This document shows positions 17,348 to 30,046 of a DNA stretch of 64,000 nucleotides, one piece after another. The DNA lies in NCBI RefSeq assembly GCF_000723165.1, contig NZ_HG322949.1, forward strand, positions 4,611,258 to 4,675,257. The letters run 5' to 3'. Source of the DNA: Janthinobacterium agaricidamnosum NBRC 102515 = DSM 9628 (lineage in GTDB: Bacteria > Pseudomonadota > Gammaproteobacteria > Burkholderiales > Burkholderiaceae_D). The position numbers were made by a program, and so were the translations under genes. Under the pieces are notes generated by a model, which saw only the letters and a list, made by a program, of their open reading frames with translations, ran no database searches and was not told where the DNA came from. Positions within the stretch are counted from its first letter, which is position 1. Each line of letters starts with the position of its first letter.

Positions 17348-18289
17348 TTAATTCGGTGGATGCGCCGTGGCGATCAACCGTTCCGGCGCCAGGATGGCAT
17401 ATTCCTGTAGCTGGCCGGTGCCCAGCAAACGCGGGCCGTGATACACCCGCACCCGGCCCGGATCGTCGGGCACGGCCACGTTTTCCTTGCCCAGCGCGAT
17501 GCGCTGGCCGTGCAGGAAACGTTTCGCCAATGCATCATCCAGCAGGATGGCCGGGAAACTCGACAGCAAGGCGTCGACCGGCTCCAACAGGCCCAGCGGT
17601 TCGGCGTGGGCGGTCAGCGCGTCGAGCGTGATCACGCCGGCTATCGTCAGCGTACCGACCTTGGTGCGGCGCAGCGCATTCAGGTGCGCGCCGCAACCCA
17701 GCGCCGCGCCGATGTCCTCGCCCAGCACGCGGATATAAGTACCCTTGCTGCACATGACCGACAACGTCAGGAACGGCGCTTCATAACTGATGAATTCCAG
17801 CTGGTGTATCGTTACCGGGCGCGCTTCGCGTTCCAGCGTGATGCCGGCGCGCGCATATTCATACAGCGGCTTGCCGTCGCGCTTGAGCGCCGAATACATC
17901 GGCGGCACTTGCATGATGTCGCCACGAAAACGTTCCAGTACAGCATAGATCTGTTCGCGCGTCACATCCACTTCGCGCGTGGCAAGCACCGCGCCTTCGG
18001 TATCGCCGGTATCGGTGCTCACGCCGAGGTGCACCACGGTCTCGTACGTCTTGTCGGCTTCCAGCAAATCCTGGGAAAACTTGGTCGCTTCGCCAAAGCA
18101 CAGCGGCAGCAGGCCGGTCGCGAACGGATCCAGCGTGCCGGTATGGCCCGCCTTTTTCGCGTTCAGCACGCGCTTGACCTTGATCAGCGCGTCATTGCTC
18201 GACCAGCCGACAGGCTTATCGAGCAGCAATACGCCATCGACCAGGTCACGCACCCGCTTGATGCCGGGCGGTCTTGTCAAGCCGGCCAC
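17348..18289 (-). CDS. truB: tRNA pseudouridine-55 synthase TruB
   Basis: TruB makes the universal pseudouridine at position 55 in the T-loop of tRNA. The 313-residue protein carries GVLLLDKPVGWSSN and the catalytic motif GHTGTLDPFATG with Asp54, plus the later YSALKRDGKPLYEYAR segment. It begins with GTG at 18289, three bases after the rbfA stop, with GGAA about eight bases before it; translational coupling with rbfA is likely. It is the last gene of the rimP-nusA-infB-rbfA-truB cluster, a conserved translation operon. Confidence 0.97.
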   Translation of the reverse strand: MAGLTRPPGIKRVRDLVDGVLLLDKPVGWSSNDALIKVKRVLNAKKAGHTGTLDPFATGLLPLCFGEATKFSQDLLEADKTYETVVHLGVSTDTGDTEGAVLATREVDVTREQIYAVLERFRGDIMQVPPMYSALKRDGKPLYEYARAGITLEREARPVTIHQLEFISYEAPFLTLSVMCSKGTYIRVLGEDIGAALGCGAHLNALRRTKVGTLTIAGVITLDALTAHAEPLGLLEPVDALLSSFPAILLDDALAKRFLHGQRIALGKENVAVPDDPGRVRVYHGPRLLGTGQLQEYAILAPERLIATAHPPN

Positions 18290-18292
18290 CGC

Positions 18293-18718
18293 TTATTCCG
18301 CGTCCGCTTCAGGTGCGGCGTCCGGCTTGACGTCCGGTTCGGCGTCAGCCGCGCGGGTCGCGTTGGCCTTGTCGATCAACAGCGACATTTCCATGCCGCG
18401 CGAGGTCGATGTGTCGTGCACAAAATGCAGTTGCGGCAAGGTGTGGATGTGCAAACGCTTGCCCAGCAAGCCACGGATGTAGCCGGACGACGACGTCAAT
18501 CCTTCGATGGTGTTCTTGATGGCTTCCTTGGTATCTTTCAACATCGTGAAAAACACCTTGGCGTGCGCATAATCGGGCGTGATCTGCACTTCGGTGATGG
18601 TGACCATGCCGACGCGCGGGTCCTTGATTTCGTAGGCGATGATTTCCGCCAGGTCGCGCTGGATCTGGTCCGCTACGCGCAAGCCGCGCGCCGGCATGGT
18701 TTTGCTATGTTTTGCCAT
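18293..18718 (-). CDS. rbfA: 30S ribosome-binding factor A
   Basis: RbfA binds the 30S subunit late in assembly and helps 16S rRNA 5' end maturation. The chosen start at 18718 gives a 141-residue protein beginning [20 protein letters not shown], as in relatives; the longer frame upstream adds 25 residues unlike the family. The KH-like fold region contains [20 protein letters not shown]. The C-terminal tail is Ala/Asp/Pro-rich and variable. It lies between infB (gap of 120 bases) and truB (gap of three bases). Confidence 0.96.
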   Translation of the reverse strand: MAKHSKTMPARGLRVADQIQRDLAEIIAYEIKDPRVGMVTITEVQITPDYAHAKVFFTMLKDTKEAIKNTIEGLTSSSGYIRGLLGKRLHIHTLPQLHFVHDTSTSRGMEMSLLIDKANATRAADAEPDVKPDAAPEADAE

Positions 18719-18838
18719 GATGAATACTACTTTTCCTAAGTGCCGCAGGGCGCATGGTCCAAAACGGTTGCCCGCCCGGCCCATGCGCCCCACGTGTTTC
18801 GCGCGGACATCGATATGTCCGCGCCGATACTGATTGGA

Positions 18839-21715
18839 TTACAGCGTACGCGCGATTTCCTGGACTTCGAACACTTCCAGCACGTCGCCGACTTCGATGT
18901 CGTTGTAGCCCTTGAGCGACAAACCGCACTCGAAGCCCGAACGCACTTCTTTCGCGTCGTCCTTGAAACGTTTCAGCGAGTCGATCTCGCCGCTCCAGGT
19001 AACGATGTTGTTGCGCAACAAACGTACCGAAGAACCACGCTTGACGACACCGTCGGTGACCAGGCAACCGGCGATCGCGCCCACTTTCGAGACCAGGATG
19101 ACCTGGCGGATCTCGACCGAACCAATGATGCTTTCGCGTTTCTCTGGAGCCAGCATGCCGGACAGCGCGCTGCGGACATCGTCGATCGCATCGTAGATGA
19201 TGTTGTAGTAACGAATATCCACGCCGTTCGACTCGGCCAGCTTGCGGGCTTGCGCGTCGGCACGGGCGTTGAAGCCGATGATGACCGCTTTCGAGGCCAC
19301 CGCCAGGTTGACGTCGTTTTCCGAAATGCCGCCGACCGCCGCATGCACCACCTGGACCCGGACTTCCGAGGTCGACAGTTTTTGCAACGATTGCACCAGC
19401 GCTTCCTGCGAACCTTGCACGTCGGTTTTGATGATCAATGGCAAGTTTTTGACTTCGCCTTCGGCCATCTGGTCGAACATGTTTTCCAGTTTCGACGCTT
19501 GCTGTTTCGCCAGTTTCACGTCGCGGAACTTACCTTGACGGAACAAGCCGATTTCACGCGCCTTGCGCTCGTCAGCCATGACCACCACTTCTTCGCCGGC
19601 TGCCGGCACTTCGGTCAAGCCCTGGATTTCGACCGGGATCGACGGACCGGCTTCATTGATCGGCTTGCCGTTTTCATCCAGCATGGCGCGCACGCGGCCA
19701 TACGAGGAACCGGCCAGCACCACGTCGCCGCGGCGCAGGGTACCCGATTGCACCAGGATCGTCGCGACCGGGCCACGGCCCTTGTCGAGACGGGACTCGA
19801 CCACCAGGCCGCGCGCCGGCGCGTCGACCGGGGCGCTCAATTCCAGCACTTCGGCTTGCAGCAATACCTGTTCCAGCAACTCGTCGATACCGGCGCCGGT
19901 CTTGGCCGACACTGGCACGAATGGCGATTCGCCACCGTATTCTTCCGGCACCACTTGTTCGGCGACCAGCTCTTGCTTGACGCGGTCCAGGTTGGAACCC
20001 GGCTTGTCGATCTTGTTGATCGCCACCACCAGCGGTACGCCGGCTGCTTTCGCGTGGGCAATCGCTTCCTTGGTTTGCGGCATCACGCCATCGTCCGCTG
20101 CGACTACCAGGATCACGATGTCGGTTGCTTTCGCACCACGGGCACGCATCGCCGTAAAGGCTTCGTGACCTGGGGTATCCAGGAAAGTGATGATGCCGCG
20201 CGGCGTTTCGACGTGATAAGCGCCGATGTGCTGGGTAATCCCGCCGGCTTCGCCCGACGCGACCTTGGCGCGGCGGATGTAATCGAGCAAGGAGGTCTTA
20301 CCATGGTCGACGTGACCCATGACGGTGACCACCGGAGCGCGCGGCTTGGCTTCGAAGTGCGCGTGCTCGCCGTTGTCGGCCAGCAATGCTTCAGGATCGT
20401 CCAATTCGGCGGCAAATGCCTTGTGACCCATTTCTTCCACCAGAATCATGGCGGTTTCCTGGTCCAGCACCTGGTTGATGGTGCACATTTGGCCCAGTTT
20501 CATCAAATGCTTGATGACTTCCGATGCCTTGACCGACATTTTATGGGCCAGTTCGGCGACGGTGATCGTCTCCGGCACGTGGACATCCTTGATGACGGCT
20601 TCGGTAGGCGCCTGGAAATTGGTTTCACGGTCTTCGTGGTGCGCAGAACGACGGCCCTTGGCGCCACCGCGCCAGCTGTCGCGTCCGCCCGCAGGGCCGC
20701 TATTGCCGCGTGGCTTGGCTGCGCCAGGCGCACCGCGTTTTTTCGCGTCGTCCGACCAGGTCGACGAGACGTTCGCCGACTTGATCGATTTCTTGTCGGC
20801 CACGGCCGGCTTTTTATCGCCAGGCTTGTCGCCCGGTTTTTTATCGGCAGGCTTGTGCAGCGTGCCTTCCGGCGCTTTCGGCTTGACCACGGCGGCGGCC
20901 ACCGGAGCCGGTTCCGGCGCCTTGATCGCGCGGCGCGGCGCATTCATCATCGCCTTGATTTGCGCAACTTCGTCGGCCACGGCTTTACGGGCGCGTTCGG
21001 TCGCTTCCGCTTTTTCAGCGGCTTCCTTGGCTGCCTGGGCAGTCGCGGCGGCTTTTTTCTTCGCTTCTTCGGCGGCCAGGCGTTTTTTCTCTTCGCCGGC
21101 GGCGTCGTCGGCAACCGCAGGGGCACCCGCCGCTACGGCGGCGACCGCGGTGGCGGCCTTGGCGGCGGCTTTCCTGGCTTCCGCTTCGGCTTCTTTCTTC
21201 GCATTCAATTCAGCTTGCTGGGTGGCCTTGGCTTGCGCCTCTTTCTCGGCATCCAGCTTGGCCAGGCGTTCCTGCTTTTCGCGCAGGTCGGCTTCCTGGC
21301 GGGCGATCAATTCAGCCTGCTTGCGGGCTTCCTCTTCACGGCGCGCCACTTCAGCGTGGTCGATCACCGGCGCGGCCGGCGCCACTGGCGCAGGGGCCGG
21401 TGCCACGGCTTCGTCGCGCTGGACAAAAGTGCGTTTCTTGCGTACTTCAACCTGGATCGTGCGCGACTTGCCGGTGGCGTCAGCCTGCTTGATTTCTGTC
21501 GTTTCCTTGCGGGTCACGGTGATTTTCTTTTTCTCAGTGTCAGCCGCTGCGCCATGGGTGCGGCGCAGATGATCCAAAAGCTTGTCTTTATCATCTTTCG
21601 ACAATGGATCTGACGTCGAACTTTTTTCGACGCCGGCAGAACGCAGCTGCGTCAGCAGCAAATCTGCAGGCATCTTCAGTTCGGTGGCAAATTGGGCTAC
21701 GTTGTTACTCGCCAT
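18839..21715 (-). CDS. infB: Translation initiation factor IF-2
   Basis: IF-2 is the GTPase that brings fMet-tRNA to the 30S subunit and promotes 50S joining. The 958-residue protein has the N-terminal IF2_N domain ([14 protein letters not shown]...), a second IF2-associated segment, a long Ala/Lys/Glu-rich coiled region (about 90-330) and a second IF2_N-like domain near 380-430. The GTPase follows (GHVDHGKT at 467-474, DTPGHE, NKID) with domains II, III and IV, ending in [15 protein letters not shown]. It follows nusA after 46 bases on the same strand. The long frame on the opposite strand (18740-21613) is a codon-bias shadow. Confidence 0.98.
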   Translation of the reverse strand: MASNNVAQFATELKMPADLLLTQLRSAGVEKSSTSDPLSKDDKDKLLDHLRRTHGAAADTEKKKITVTRKETTEIKQADATGKSRTIQVEVRKKRTFVQRDEAVAPAPAPVAPAAPVIDHAEVARREEEARKQAELIARQEADLREKQERLAKLDAEKEAQAKATQQAELNAKKEAEAEARKAAAKAATAVAAVAAGAPAVADDAAGEEKKRLAAEEAKKKAAATAQAAKEAAEKAEATERARKAVADEVAQIKAMMNAPRRAIKAPEPAPVAAAVVKPKAPEGTLHKPADKKPGDKPGDKKPAVADKKSIKSANVSSTWSDDAKKRGAPGAAKPRGNSGPAGGRDSWRGGAKGRRSAHHEDRETNFQAPTEAVIKDVHVPETITVAELAHKMSVKASEVIKHLMKLGQMCTINQVLDQETAMILVEEMGHKAFAAELDDPEALLADNGEHAHFEAKPRAPVVTVMGHVDHGKTSLLDYIRRAKVASGEAGGITQHIGAYHVETPRGIITFLDTPGHEAFTAMRARGAKATDIVILVVAADDGVMPQTKEAIAHAKAAGVPLVVAINKIDKPGSNLDRVKQELVAEQVVPEEYGGESPFVPVSAKTGAGIDELLEQVLLQAEVLELSAPVDAPARGLVVESRLDKGRGPVATILVQSGTLRRGDVVLAGSSYGRVRAMLDENGKPINEAGPSIPVEIQGLTEVPAAGEEVVVMADERKAREIGLFRQGKFRDVKLAKQQASKLENMFDQMAEGEVKNLPLIIKTDVQGSQEALVQSLQKLSTSEVRVQVVHAAVGGISENDVNLAVASKAVIIGFNARADAQARKLAESNGVDIRYYNIIYDAIDDVRSALSGMLAPEKRESIIGSVEIRQVILVSKVGAIAGCLVTDGVVKRGSSVRLLRNNIVTWSGEIDSLKRFKDDAKEVRSGFECGLSLKGYNDIEVGDVLEVFEVQEIARTL

Positions 21716-21761
21716 TCAGTCCTCTTTTCTATGTGTCGCGGAGATGATAAAGATACTCAAA

Positions 21762-23812
<2,051 letters not shown>

Positions 23813-23892
23813 GAAAATTCTCCAGAATAAGGCCGCCTTAGCGACAGATGGCCCCGAATGGAGCCACATTAATTCACATCAAACGGTTCAAC

Positions 23893-23917
23893 AAAAAAAA
23901 AATGGGCATCTGCCCAT
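23893..23917 (-). terminator. Premature terminator in the rimP-nusA operon leader (putative attenuator)
   Basis: On the minus strand ATGGGC-AGAT-GCCCAT (23917 to 23902) forms a short GC-containing hairpin followed by ten T residues (to 23893). It lies between the operon promoter and the rimP TTG start, about 70-90 bases into the leader. A terminator here would make NusA-sensitive attenuation possible. I recall that a rimP-leader attenuator has been proposed in other proteobacteria; whether this is the same element needs a covariance search. Confidence 0.78.
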
Positions 23918-23990
23918 CTTCTTGTGTTTCCAACCAGATGAAAGCACTCCCCACCAAACCACCCTGCGGAGAACTTTTATTAGGCTGCAG

Positions 23991-24019
23991 ATTATAACCT
24001 CTTATTAACTTCGCTGCAA
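23991..24019 (-). promoter_or_regulatory. Sigma70 promoter of the rimP-nusA-infB operon
   Basis: On the minus strand TTGCAG (24019-24014) and a perfect TATAAT (23996-23991) are separated by 17 bases. The RNA would begin near 23984, giving a leader of about 170 bases before the rimP start, with the premature terminator inside. Confidence 0.78.
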
Positions 24020-24078
24020 TGCCGCAAAGCGCATGTATGCGCACTGCCAGCGCCATTACAACACTATCAAGAGATTAC

Positions 24079-24107
24079 GGCGGCCCGGCGCACCGCGCCA
24101 GGCCGCC
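24079..24107 (-). terminator. Stem-loop after rluB
   Basis: A strong stem (GGCGGCC with GGCCGCC, then GGCGC with GCGCC, one mismatch between) lies 17 bases beyond the rluB stop. There is no T tract on the minus side, so it may be a 3' stabilising structure or a Rho-assisted end rather than a classical terminator. Confidence 0.45.
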
Positions 24108-24123
24108 ACAAGATACTGGCTGC

Positions 24124-26181
24124 TTAACCCTTGCTGCGGCGGCGCGGCATGCCCTGGTCCATGCCGCCGCGCGGCTGGCCTGAACGCGGCTGGCCCTGGC
24201 CGCCGGACGGATTGCGGCGCGGGCCGGTATTGGCGAAGCCGAGCGCGGTTTGCAATGGGTCCGGCTGGCGCGAACGCTGCGGCGCGCGGCCTTCGCCGCC
24301 CGGACGGCCCTGCCCCTGCGCACGGCCCTGCCCTTGCGGACGGCCCTGGCCTTCGAAAGGCGCCGCGGAAGCGGACGAGCGCGGCTGGCCGGCGAACCCG
24401 CCACCCTGGCCACGGCCCGGACCACCCGGACGGCCCTGACCGCCACCTGGACGGCCCTGACCCTGCGGACGGGCGAACTGGCCTTGCGGCTGGCCACGGC
24501 CCGGACCACGGCCGGCGACCGGGAATGGATCCGCGTTGCGGTTGCTGACGTCGATGCGGTTGCCGTTCGGCTCGCGCTCGCGGCTTTCGCGGCCCTTGGC
24601 GGCGGCTGCCGCGCGCGGGTCGCCGGAAGCCGGCGTTTTTTTCTCGATGCCGTAGGCGGCCAGCAGGTCGCGCACGGTATTTTCTTCCATTTCTTCCCAG
24701 CGGCCGCGCTTCAGGCCGCTCGGCAAGGTCATCGCGCCGTAGCGGGTACGGATCAGGCGCGACACGGTCAGGCCGATCGCTTCGAACATGCGGCGCACTT
24801 CGCGGTTACGGCCTTCGCCGATGATCACGCGGTACCACTTGTTGATGCCTTCGCCGCCGCCGTCGGCGATCTTGGAGAATTGCGCCATGCCGTCTTCCAG
24901 CTCTACGCCGGCCAGCAATTTCTGGCGCATGCCCTCTTCCAGTTCGCCCAGCGTGCGCACCGCGTATTCGCGGTCGATGCCGTAGCGCGGGTGCATCAAA
25001 CGGTTGGCCAGGTCGCCCGAGGTGGTAAACAGCAGCAAGCCTTCGGTATTGAAGTCGAGCCGGCCGACCGCCAGCCATTTGCCGGCCTTCATGGTCGGCA
25101 GGCGGTCGAACACCGACGGACGGCCGTCCGGATCGTCATGGCTGACGATTTCGCCGGCCGGCTTGTGGTACACCAGCACGCGCGGCGGCTTCTTGCTGAC
25201 GCGGCGTTGGATCAGCTTGCCGTTGATGCGGACGTGGTCGGTCGGCAGGATGCGCTGGCCGATGTGGGCCGGCTCGCCGTTGACCGACACGCGGCCGGAC
25301 ACGATCAAGTCTTCCATGTCGCGGCGCGAACCGAGGCCGGCTTCGGCCAGCACCTTGTGCAGCTTCGGCGCATCGTCGTCGGAAGTCAGGTCGCGGCGCA
25401 CCACGGCTTTTTGCGGACGGCCGCGGCCGGTATCTTCGCTGTCGAAGGCGTCCGACGTGACGAACGAAAACACCTCGTCGGCATCGCTGGTCCGGGTTTG
25501 AATATCCTTGTTGCGGCCGCCTTTCTTGCGGCTCTTGCCGGCATCCTTGCCGGCGCCGCGCACGTCATTGCGGCGCTGCGGACGGGCCGGCGCGACGGCG
25601 ATCGCATTGCCTTCGGCATCCAGCACCGGCGCGGCAACAATTGCAACCGCGGCTGCAGCGACCTCAGCCTCCGGGCGCACGTTGCGCTGGTTGCGCGGCT
25701 GATTGACGCGCGGTGCGCGCTCAGCTTGCTGGGCGCGCATCTGGCGCGGACCACGCGGCGCGCGTTCTTCGCGCGGCGCGGCGGTGTCGCCTGCGGCTGC
25801 ACTTGCAACGACTTCAACAGCGCTTTCAGCAGCGACTTTCGGCGCACGCGGCGTCCGCGGCGCACGGGCCGGCACAGCATCCGGGGCAACCGCGGCTGCC
25901 ACCGCCGGCGCTTGCGCCTGCACGTCAACCTGGGCGGCCGGTTTGGCGCGCGTTTTTTTCACTGGCGCCGGGGCGCCGGCATCGGCAACCGCTTCGGCGG
26001 CGGCATCGGCCTTGGCGCGGCGCTTCGGTTTGGCCGGCGCGGCGCCATCGGCGGTCGCCGCCGCGGTATCGGCCTCGATCTGGGCCTTGGTGCGGCGTTT
26101 CGGTTTTACCGCGACGGCGGCGGCATCGTCGGGCGCGCCATGGGCGGCGGTCACTGTCTCTGGTGTATTCGGATTAGTCAT
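24124..26181 (-). CDS. rluB: 23S rRNA pseudouridine-2605 synthase RluB with long low-complexity extensions
   Basis: The central part holds an S4 RNA-binding domain ([20 protein letters not shown]) and a RsuA/RluB catalytic domain with [13 protein letters not shown], whose Asp376 is the catalytic residue, and NRMLHPRYG-like substrate motifs ([10 protein letters not shown]). Usual family members have roughly 250-350 residues; this one has 685. The additions are an Ala/Lys/Pro-rich N-terminal region of about 270 residues with repeated [16 protein letters not shown] units, and a Gly/Gln/Arg/Pro-rich C-terminal tail of over 100 residues with repeated GQGRPGG units. The start at 26181 ([10 protein letters not shown]) overlaps the scpB stop by a few bases. 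These tails may be disordered RNA-binding segments (inference). Confidence 0.92.
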   Translation of the reverse strand: MTNPNTPETVTAAHGAPDDAAAVAVKPKRRTKAQIEADTAAATADGAAPAKPKRRAKADAAAEAVADAGAPAPVKKTRAKPAAQVDVQAQAPAVAAAVAPDAVPARAPRTPRAPKVAAESAVEVVASAAAGDTAAPREERAPRGPRQMRAQQAERAPRVNQPRNQRNVRPEAEVAAAAVAIVAAPVLDAEGNAIAVAPARPQRRNDVRGAGKDAGKSRKKGGRNKDIQTRTSDADEVFSFVTSDAFDSEDTGRGRPQKAVVRRDLTSDDDAPKLHKVLAEAGLGSRRDMEDLIVSGRVSVNGEPAHIGQRILPTDHVRINGKLIQRRVSKKPPRVLVYHKPAGEIVSHDDPDGRPSVFDRLPTMKAGKWLAVGRLDFNTEGLLLFTTSGDLANRLMHPRYGIDREYAVRTLGELEEGMRQKLLAGVELEDGMAQFSKIADGGGEGINKWYRVIIGEGRNREVRRMFEAIGLTVSRLIRTRYGAMTLPSGLKRGRWEEMEENTVRDLLAAYGIEKKTPASGDPRAAAAAKGRESREREPNGNRIDVSNRNADPFPVAGRGPGRGQPQGQFARPQGQGRPGGGQGRPGGPGRGQGGGFAGQPRSSASAAPFEGQGRPQGQGRAQGQGRPGGEGRAPQRSRQPDPLQTALGFANTGPRRNPSGGQGQPRSGQPRGGMDQGMPRRRSKG

Positions 26182-27043
26182 TATTCGTTTCTTGGTTGTG
26201 CTGACCTGGCGCAGCGTCAACCGTTAATTCTGGCGCAGGGTCGTGAGTGAAGGCTTCAACGATAGAAGCATCGGGGGCGGCATCAGGGCTTGCTGTCACA
26301 TCGGTCACAGCCAGATCGCTACCTGCACCAACATCTGGTGCAACTTCGCTTGTTGCCATTTCTTTTGGTGTTTCCGGCAAAACCGGGGTCTCCAGCGTTC
26401 CAGGGGACTCGACAAGCTCCACCGGATTCGCCGCTTTTTCAAAATTCTCTTGCAAGGCCGCTTCCAGGGCTTCCATTTCCAGCCCGCTGCCCTGCATTTC
26501 GCTGATTTGCTGCAACGGCGGCAGCTGGGACAGCGCATTCAAACCCAGGTCATCCAAAAACTGCTTGGTAGTGGCCAGCAAGGCCGGCCGTCCCACCACG
26601 TCGCGGTAGCCGATCGCATCGACCCAGCCGCGGTCTTCCAGCATCTTGATGGTTTGCGAATTGACCGCCACGCCACGGATTTCCTCGATATCGCCGCGCG
26701 TCACCGGCTGGCGGTAAGCGATGATGGCGAGGGTTTCCAGGGTTGCCCGCGAATACTTCGGCGGCCGCTCCGGCGTCAAGCGGTCCAGGTACATCTTCAT
26801 TTCCGGACGGCTCTGGAAGCGCCAGCCGGTCGCCAGGCTGACCACTTCCACGCCTTTGCCGGCCCAGTCGTCGCGCAACTCTTCCAGCAGTTGCTTGATG
26901 GTGTCGGCGCCGACGCCGACGCCGCGCGCGCGGCCGTTATCGTCGATATCGACGAACAGCTTTTTCAGGCTGTGGATCGACAATGCTTCACGAGCGCACA
27001 GCAACGCGGTTTCGAGGACTTTTTTAGCCTCTATTGTATTCAT
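26174..27043 (-). CDS. scpB: Segregation and condensation protein B
   Basis: ScpB is the winged-helix kleisin partner in the SMC-ScpAB condensin that compacts and segregates the chromosome. The 289-residue protein (start 27043, [15 protein letters not shown]) has two winged-helix domains with the conserved [23 protein letters not shown] region split over residues 110-135 and [10 protein letters not shown] long acidic Pro/Val/Ala-rich tail of about 90 residues follows. The usual neighbour scpA is not adjacent here. It overlaps rluB, an association often seen in Burkholderiales. Confidence 0.94.
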   Translation of the reverse strand: MNTIEAKKVLETALLCAREALSIHSLKKLFVDIDDNGRARGVGVGADTIKQLLEELRDDWAGKGVEVVSLATGWRFQSRPEMKMYLDRLTPERPPKYSRATLETLAIIAYRQPVTRGDIEEIRGVAVNSQTIKMLEDRGWVDAIGYRDVVGRPALLATTKQFLDDLGLNALSQLPPLQQISEMQGSGLEMEALEAALQENFEKAANPVELVESPGTLETPVLPETPKEMATSEVAPDVGAGSDLAVTDVTASPDAAPDASIVEAFTHDPAPELTVDAAPGQHNQETNND

Positions 27044-27483
27044 AGCAATTCTGTGCGGATGTGTATTGCAATTCGTCTGCAAACAAAGAAATCAAAACAA
27101 ATCGTATCAACGGAACAGGATCAGGCATCGGTGGATGCCGCCTTTGCACTACACGTTGAGGCTGTTTTCCGACGCCCTGGCCGATGCGCGCCGAGCGGGA
27201 ATATTACAGATGGAGAGAAAAGTACCCTGCCATCGACGACGCCGATTAACTGCATCTGGCTAGCCGTTGATTTCAAAGCGAAACGCGATCCCGACCAGCA
27301 GCCTTGACGGCTGTTGCGCGATTCACTTGCGTGAACAGCTGACTGGGCGGCAGACGCCGTTTCATCCAACGACGCCAATTGTACCCGATAAAAGCGGGAA
27401 AAGCGCAAAACGCCAAAAAACGCCCTGCGCTGTATTTATATGTTGTATTTACACTCTGACGATAAGAACGGTGACGGCCACGA
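27044..27483. other. Intergenic region between glk and scpB
   Basis: About 440 bases with no supported gene. A minus-strand frame (27121-27408) and a plus-strand frame (27267-27551) have no ribosome site and no recognisable domain. The scpB promoter should lie here, but no clear element was found; no terminator for glk was seen. Confidence 0.4.
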
Positions 27484-28509
27484 TCAAGCCGATGCCAGTT
27501 TTTCCGACAGGATCTCCGAACATCCGAGGAAGGCCGGATATTGGGCGGTAATCACGTAAGTGGGCACTTGCGCCATATATTTATGGAAACGGCCTTTTTG
27601 CTCGAAACGGGCGCGGAAACCGGAACGGTCGAAGCGCTCGCCGAGGCGCGGCACGATGCCGCCGCCGATATACATGCCGCCCAGCGCGCCCAGCGTGATG
27701 GCGATGTTGCCGGCCACGGTGCCCAGCATTTCGCAAAACACTTCGATCGCCTGGTCGCACAGCGGCGATTCGCCGGCCAGCGCGCGGCGCGTGATTTCAG
27801 CGGCGGGAATCGGTTCGGCGGCAACGCCGGCCTGGTCGGCCAGCGCGCGGTAAATCAATTCCAGGCCGACGCCGGAAATCAGCCGTTCGGCCGACACGTG
27901 ATCGAATTCGCGCCAGGCGAATTGCAAGACCTTGATTTCGACCTCGTTCGATGGCGCAAAAGTCACATGGCCGCCCTCGCTTTGCAGCGCGATCCAGCTA
28001 TTCTTGCTCGGAATCAGTCCCGACACGCCGAGGCCGGTGCCGGCGCCCAGCAAGCCCAGCGCATCGCCTTCGCGCGCCAGACCGCCGCCGACCTGGCGCT
28101 TCTGGTCGCAGGTCAGCGCCGGCAGCGAACGGGCCAGCGCGGTGAAATCGTTGACCACGACAAAAGTCTCGAAGCCGCAATCGACGCGTACCGCCTCGAT
28201 CGAAAAGGCCCAGTCGTGATTGGTCATCTGCAAAAAGTCGCCGTCGACCGGATTGGCGATCGCCACCGCCGCATGGCGCACATCCTGGCCGCCGGCCGCC
28301 GCGATATTCGGCAAGGCCAGATACGCTTTCAAGGCGTCGGTGAAAGTGGGGTAGTTCGCGCAAGGCAAGACTTCGACCAGGCCGATCTGCCCCGCCGCCA
28401 CTTCCAGCGCAAACCGCGCATTGGTGCCGCCGACATCGGCCAGCAGGCGCGGACCATGTTCAAACTTCGTGGCAGAAACTGACGGCACCGGCGGGGACAG
28501 ATTGCTCAT
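27484..28509 (-). CDS. glk: Glucokinase
   Basis: Glk phosphorylates cytosolic glucose with ATP to glucose-6-phosphate. The 341-residue protein is of the E. coli-type ROK-independent glucokinase family: [14 protein letters not shown] phosphate-binding loop (22-35), the catalytic [10 protein letters not shown] with Asp121, the [11 protein letters not shown] loop, and [10 protein letters not shown]. An N-terminal addition of about 20 residues precedes the core. It is a single gene here; a TATAAA -10-like element occurs at 28605-28610 on the minus strand but without a clear -35. Confidence 0.95.
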   Translation of the reverse strand: MSNLSPPVPSVSATKFEHGPRLLADVGGTNARFALEVAAGQIGLVEVLPCANYPTFTDALKAYLALPNIAAAGGQDVRHAAVAIANPVDGDFLQMTNHDWAFSIEAVRVDCGFETFVVVNDFTALARSLPALTCDQKRQVGGGLAREGDALGLLGAGTGLGVSGLIPSKNSWIALQSEGGHVTFAPSNEVEIKVLQFAWREFDHVSAERLISGVGLELIYRALADQAGVAAEPIPAAEITRRALAGESPLCDQAIEVFCEMLGTVAGNIAITLGALGGMYIGGGIVPRLGERFDRSGFRARFEQKGRFHKYMAQVPTYVITAQYPAFLGCSEILSEKLASA

Positions 28510-28748
28510 GATATCGAATAAGGGCTAAAGGGCTAAGGGCTGAAAAAAGAGAACGCCATGATGGGCGGCAAGAAGCGGCCAAAATGGAAGCCAAGCTTAA
28601 TGGATTTATACTGGGCTACGCAAGCAATCTTTGTAGTTTAAGTACAGGATTTGCACTTTTTAAGGGAGAAATGCGAGAAAACAGACATTTATCAAAGGTA
28701 GTCAAACTACGTCCGCTCCCCGAAAGCAAGCGCTGACACACCGTTAAG

Positions 28749-28765
28749 TCCTTGATATTCAAGGA
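28749..28765. promoter_or_regulatory. 17-bp perfect palindrome, possible operator
   Basis: TCCTTGATATTCAAGGA is symmetrical around the central base. It has the size and form of a dimeric regulator site and lies upstream of glk in an otherwise empty region. The regulator is unknown. Confidence 0.4.
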
Positions 28766-28852
28766 ATTTATACGAAAAAGGACGGAATGGCGTGATTTTC
28801 AAGCGTGACGACCGCAATTCATGGCTGACTGGCGACAGCCGGCAACGCAGTT

Positions 28853-28886
28853 GGTATTTTTACTACCAATTCATAGTAAAAATACC
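28853..28886. repeat. Inverted repeat with 13-bp perfect arms at the end of the dedA-rhodanese gene
   Basis: GGTATTTTTACTA (28853-28865) and its exact complement (28874-28886) are separated by eight bases. An alternative hairpin, TTGGTA with TACCAA (28851-28869), overlaps the left arm, so the two are mutually exclusive. On the minus strand the repeat lies about 20 bases beyond the gene's stop, but no T tract follows the stem. It might be a terminator, an RNA 3' structure or a protein site. Confidence 0.55.
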
Positions 28887-28906
28887 GTAGTCGCCGGGCG
28901 TGACGA

Positions 28907-29869
28907 TTACAGGCTGCCGGCCAGTCCCGGCGTGACGGCTGGCGCCGGCGGCTCGCTGCCGCGGGTGGCCGCATTCCATGCGTCCAGACCGCCGTGCAGC
29001 GGCTTGGCGCGGTGGAATCCATGTTCATGCAGGATTTTTGCCACGTGGGCGGCGGTGACGTCGTTGGGGCAACTGCAATACACGATGATGTCGCTATCCT
29101 TGTCATAGGCTTGCAGCACCACCGGTTCGCCGCCGTTAAAGAACAGCGCGCCCGGCACCGCCGGCTCCAGCCCCTGGGCGGTGACGCTGCGCGCATCGAC
29201 CAGCACCGGTTCCCTGCCCTCGTTGATCATGTCGAGCAATTCCTCGATGCCGATACGGTCGACTTGCAATGCTTGGCGAAAACGTTTGCGTTCGATGTAT
29301 TTATACAGCAGGAACAAACCCAGCAAGACCATCAGCACGACCAGCGCGGTGGTGCCCATGGTGCTGAGGGTATCGAGCACGCTTTGCACGCTGGCATGGA
29401 AATAGGCGCCGATGGCGATGCCCGCGCCGCTCCACAGCAACGCGCCGAGGAAACTGAAACACAGGAATTTTTCCAGCCGGGTGCCCATTGCGCCCGACAT
29501 CGGCGCGGCGATGGTATTAAAGCCCGGAATGAACTTGGCGACGATCAACGCCTTCGGCCCCCAGCGGTTGAAATTGTCTTCGGTCTGGCTGACGCAATAA
29601 TCGGGCGACAACGATATCCGGCACAGCAATTTCAAAATCCGCTTGCCAAAATACCGTCCCGCGCGATACCACGTAAAATCGCTGATCATGCACGCCAGCA
29701 AAGCTACCCCCAGTACCGAATACCAGTGCATATCGCCATCGACGGCCAGCGCGCCCGCCACGATCAGGATCGGATAGGCGGGTATCGGCAATCCTGCCTG
29801 TTCGACCAGGACGATCGCAAACACGATCAGGACGCCGTAATGTTCGAGGAGATGAATGAGGGTTGGCAT
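28907..29869 (-). CDS. DedA-family membrane protein fused to a rhodanese domain
   Basis: Residues 1 to about 195 are a DedA/SNARE-associated (VTT) membrane domain, with hydrophobic segments near 10-40, 50-62, 138-155 and 172-190 and the conserved KFIPGFNTIAAPMSGAMG region. Residues about 203-305 form a rhodanese domain: VLVDAR, then the active-site loop beginning at Cys265 in VYCSCPNDVTAAHVA, and GGLDAW near the end. Known DedA proteins flip lipids such as undecaprenyl phosphate; rhodaneses carry sulfur on the catalytic Cys. The fusion implies a membrane-tied sulfur or redox function, probably cytoplasmic, but no substrate is known. Confidence 0.92.
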   Translation of the reverse strand: MPTLIHLLEHYGVLIVFAIVLVEQAGLPIPAYPILIVAGALAVDGDMHWYSVLGVALLACMISDFTWYRAGRYFGKRILKLLCRISLSPDYCVSQTEDNFNRWGPKALIVAKFIPGFNTIAAPMSGAMGTRLEKFLCFSFLGALLWSGAGIAIGAYFHASVQSVLDTLSTMGTTALVVLMVLLGLFLLYKYIERKRFRQALQVDRIGIEELLDMINEGREPVLVDARSVTAQGLEPAVPGALFFNGGEPVVLQAYDKDSDIIVYCSCPNDVTAAHVAKILHEHGFHRAKPLHGGLDAWNAATRGSEPPAPAVTPGLAGSL

Positions 29870-30046
29870 GTTGGTATTTTATCCCATCTGACCTGATCAA
29901 GTATGGGCGTACTCCAGGATTAAGGCAGCAAGCATGCGGCTTGTAGCCATTGCGCAACTTACTTTTTCCTATATATCGACATCCGACATAAACACAAGCC
30001 TCAACGATTTTATATGACAACCCAGCCTACCCCGAGGACAACCCCG

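Larger units (their letters stand above)
28510..28906. other. Intergenic region between dedA-rhodanese and glk
   Basis: No gene is supported. The region contains a 17-bp palindrome (28749-28765), a long AT-rich inverted repeat (28853-28886), listed separately, and several copies of the short word GCGTGACG near its left-strand end. It probably holds the glk promoter. Confidence 0.5.

Noticed and set aside
18740-21613. 957-codon open frame on the plus strand opposite infB
   Set aside because: Antisense to a certain gene; frame openness is explained by high-GC codon bias, and the product has no recognisable domain.
27121-27408. 95-codon minus-strand frame between glk and scpB
   Set aside because: No ribosome site, no domain, and biased composition; no support beyond openness.
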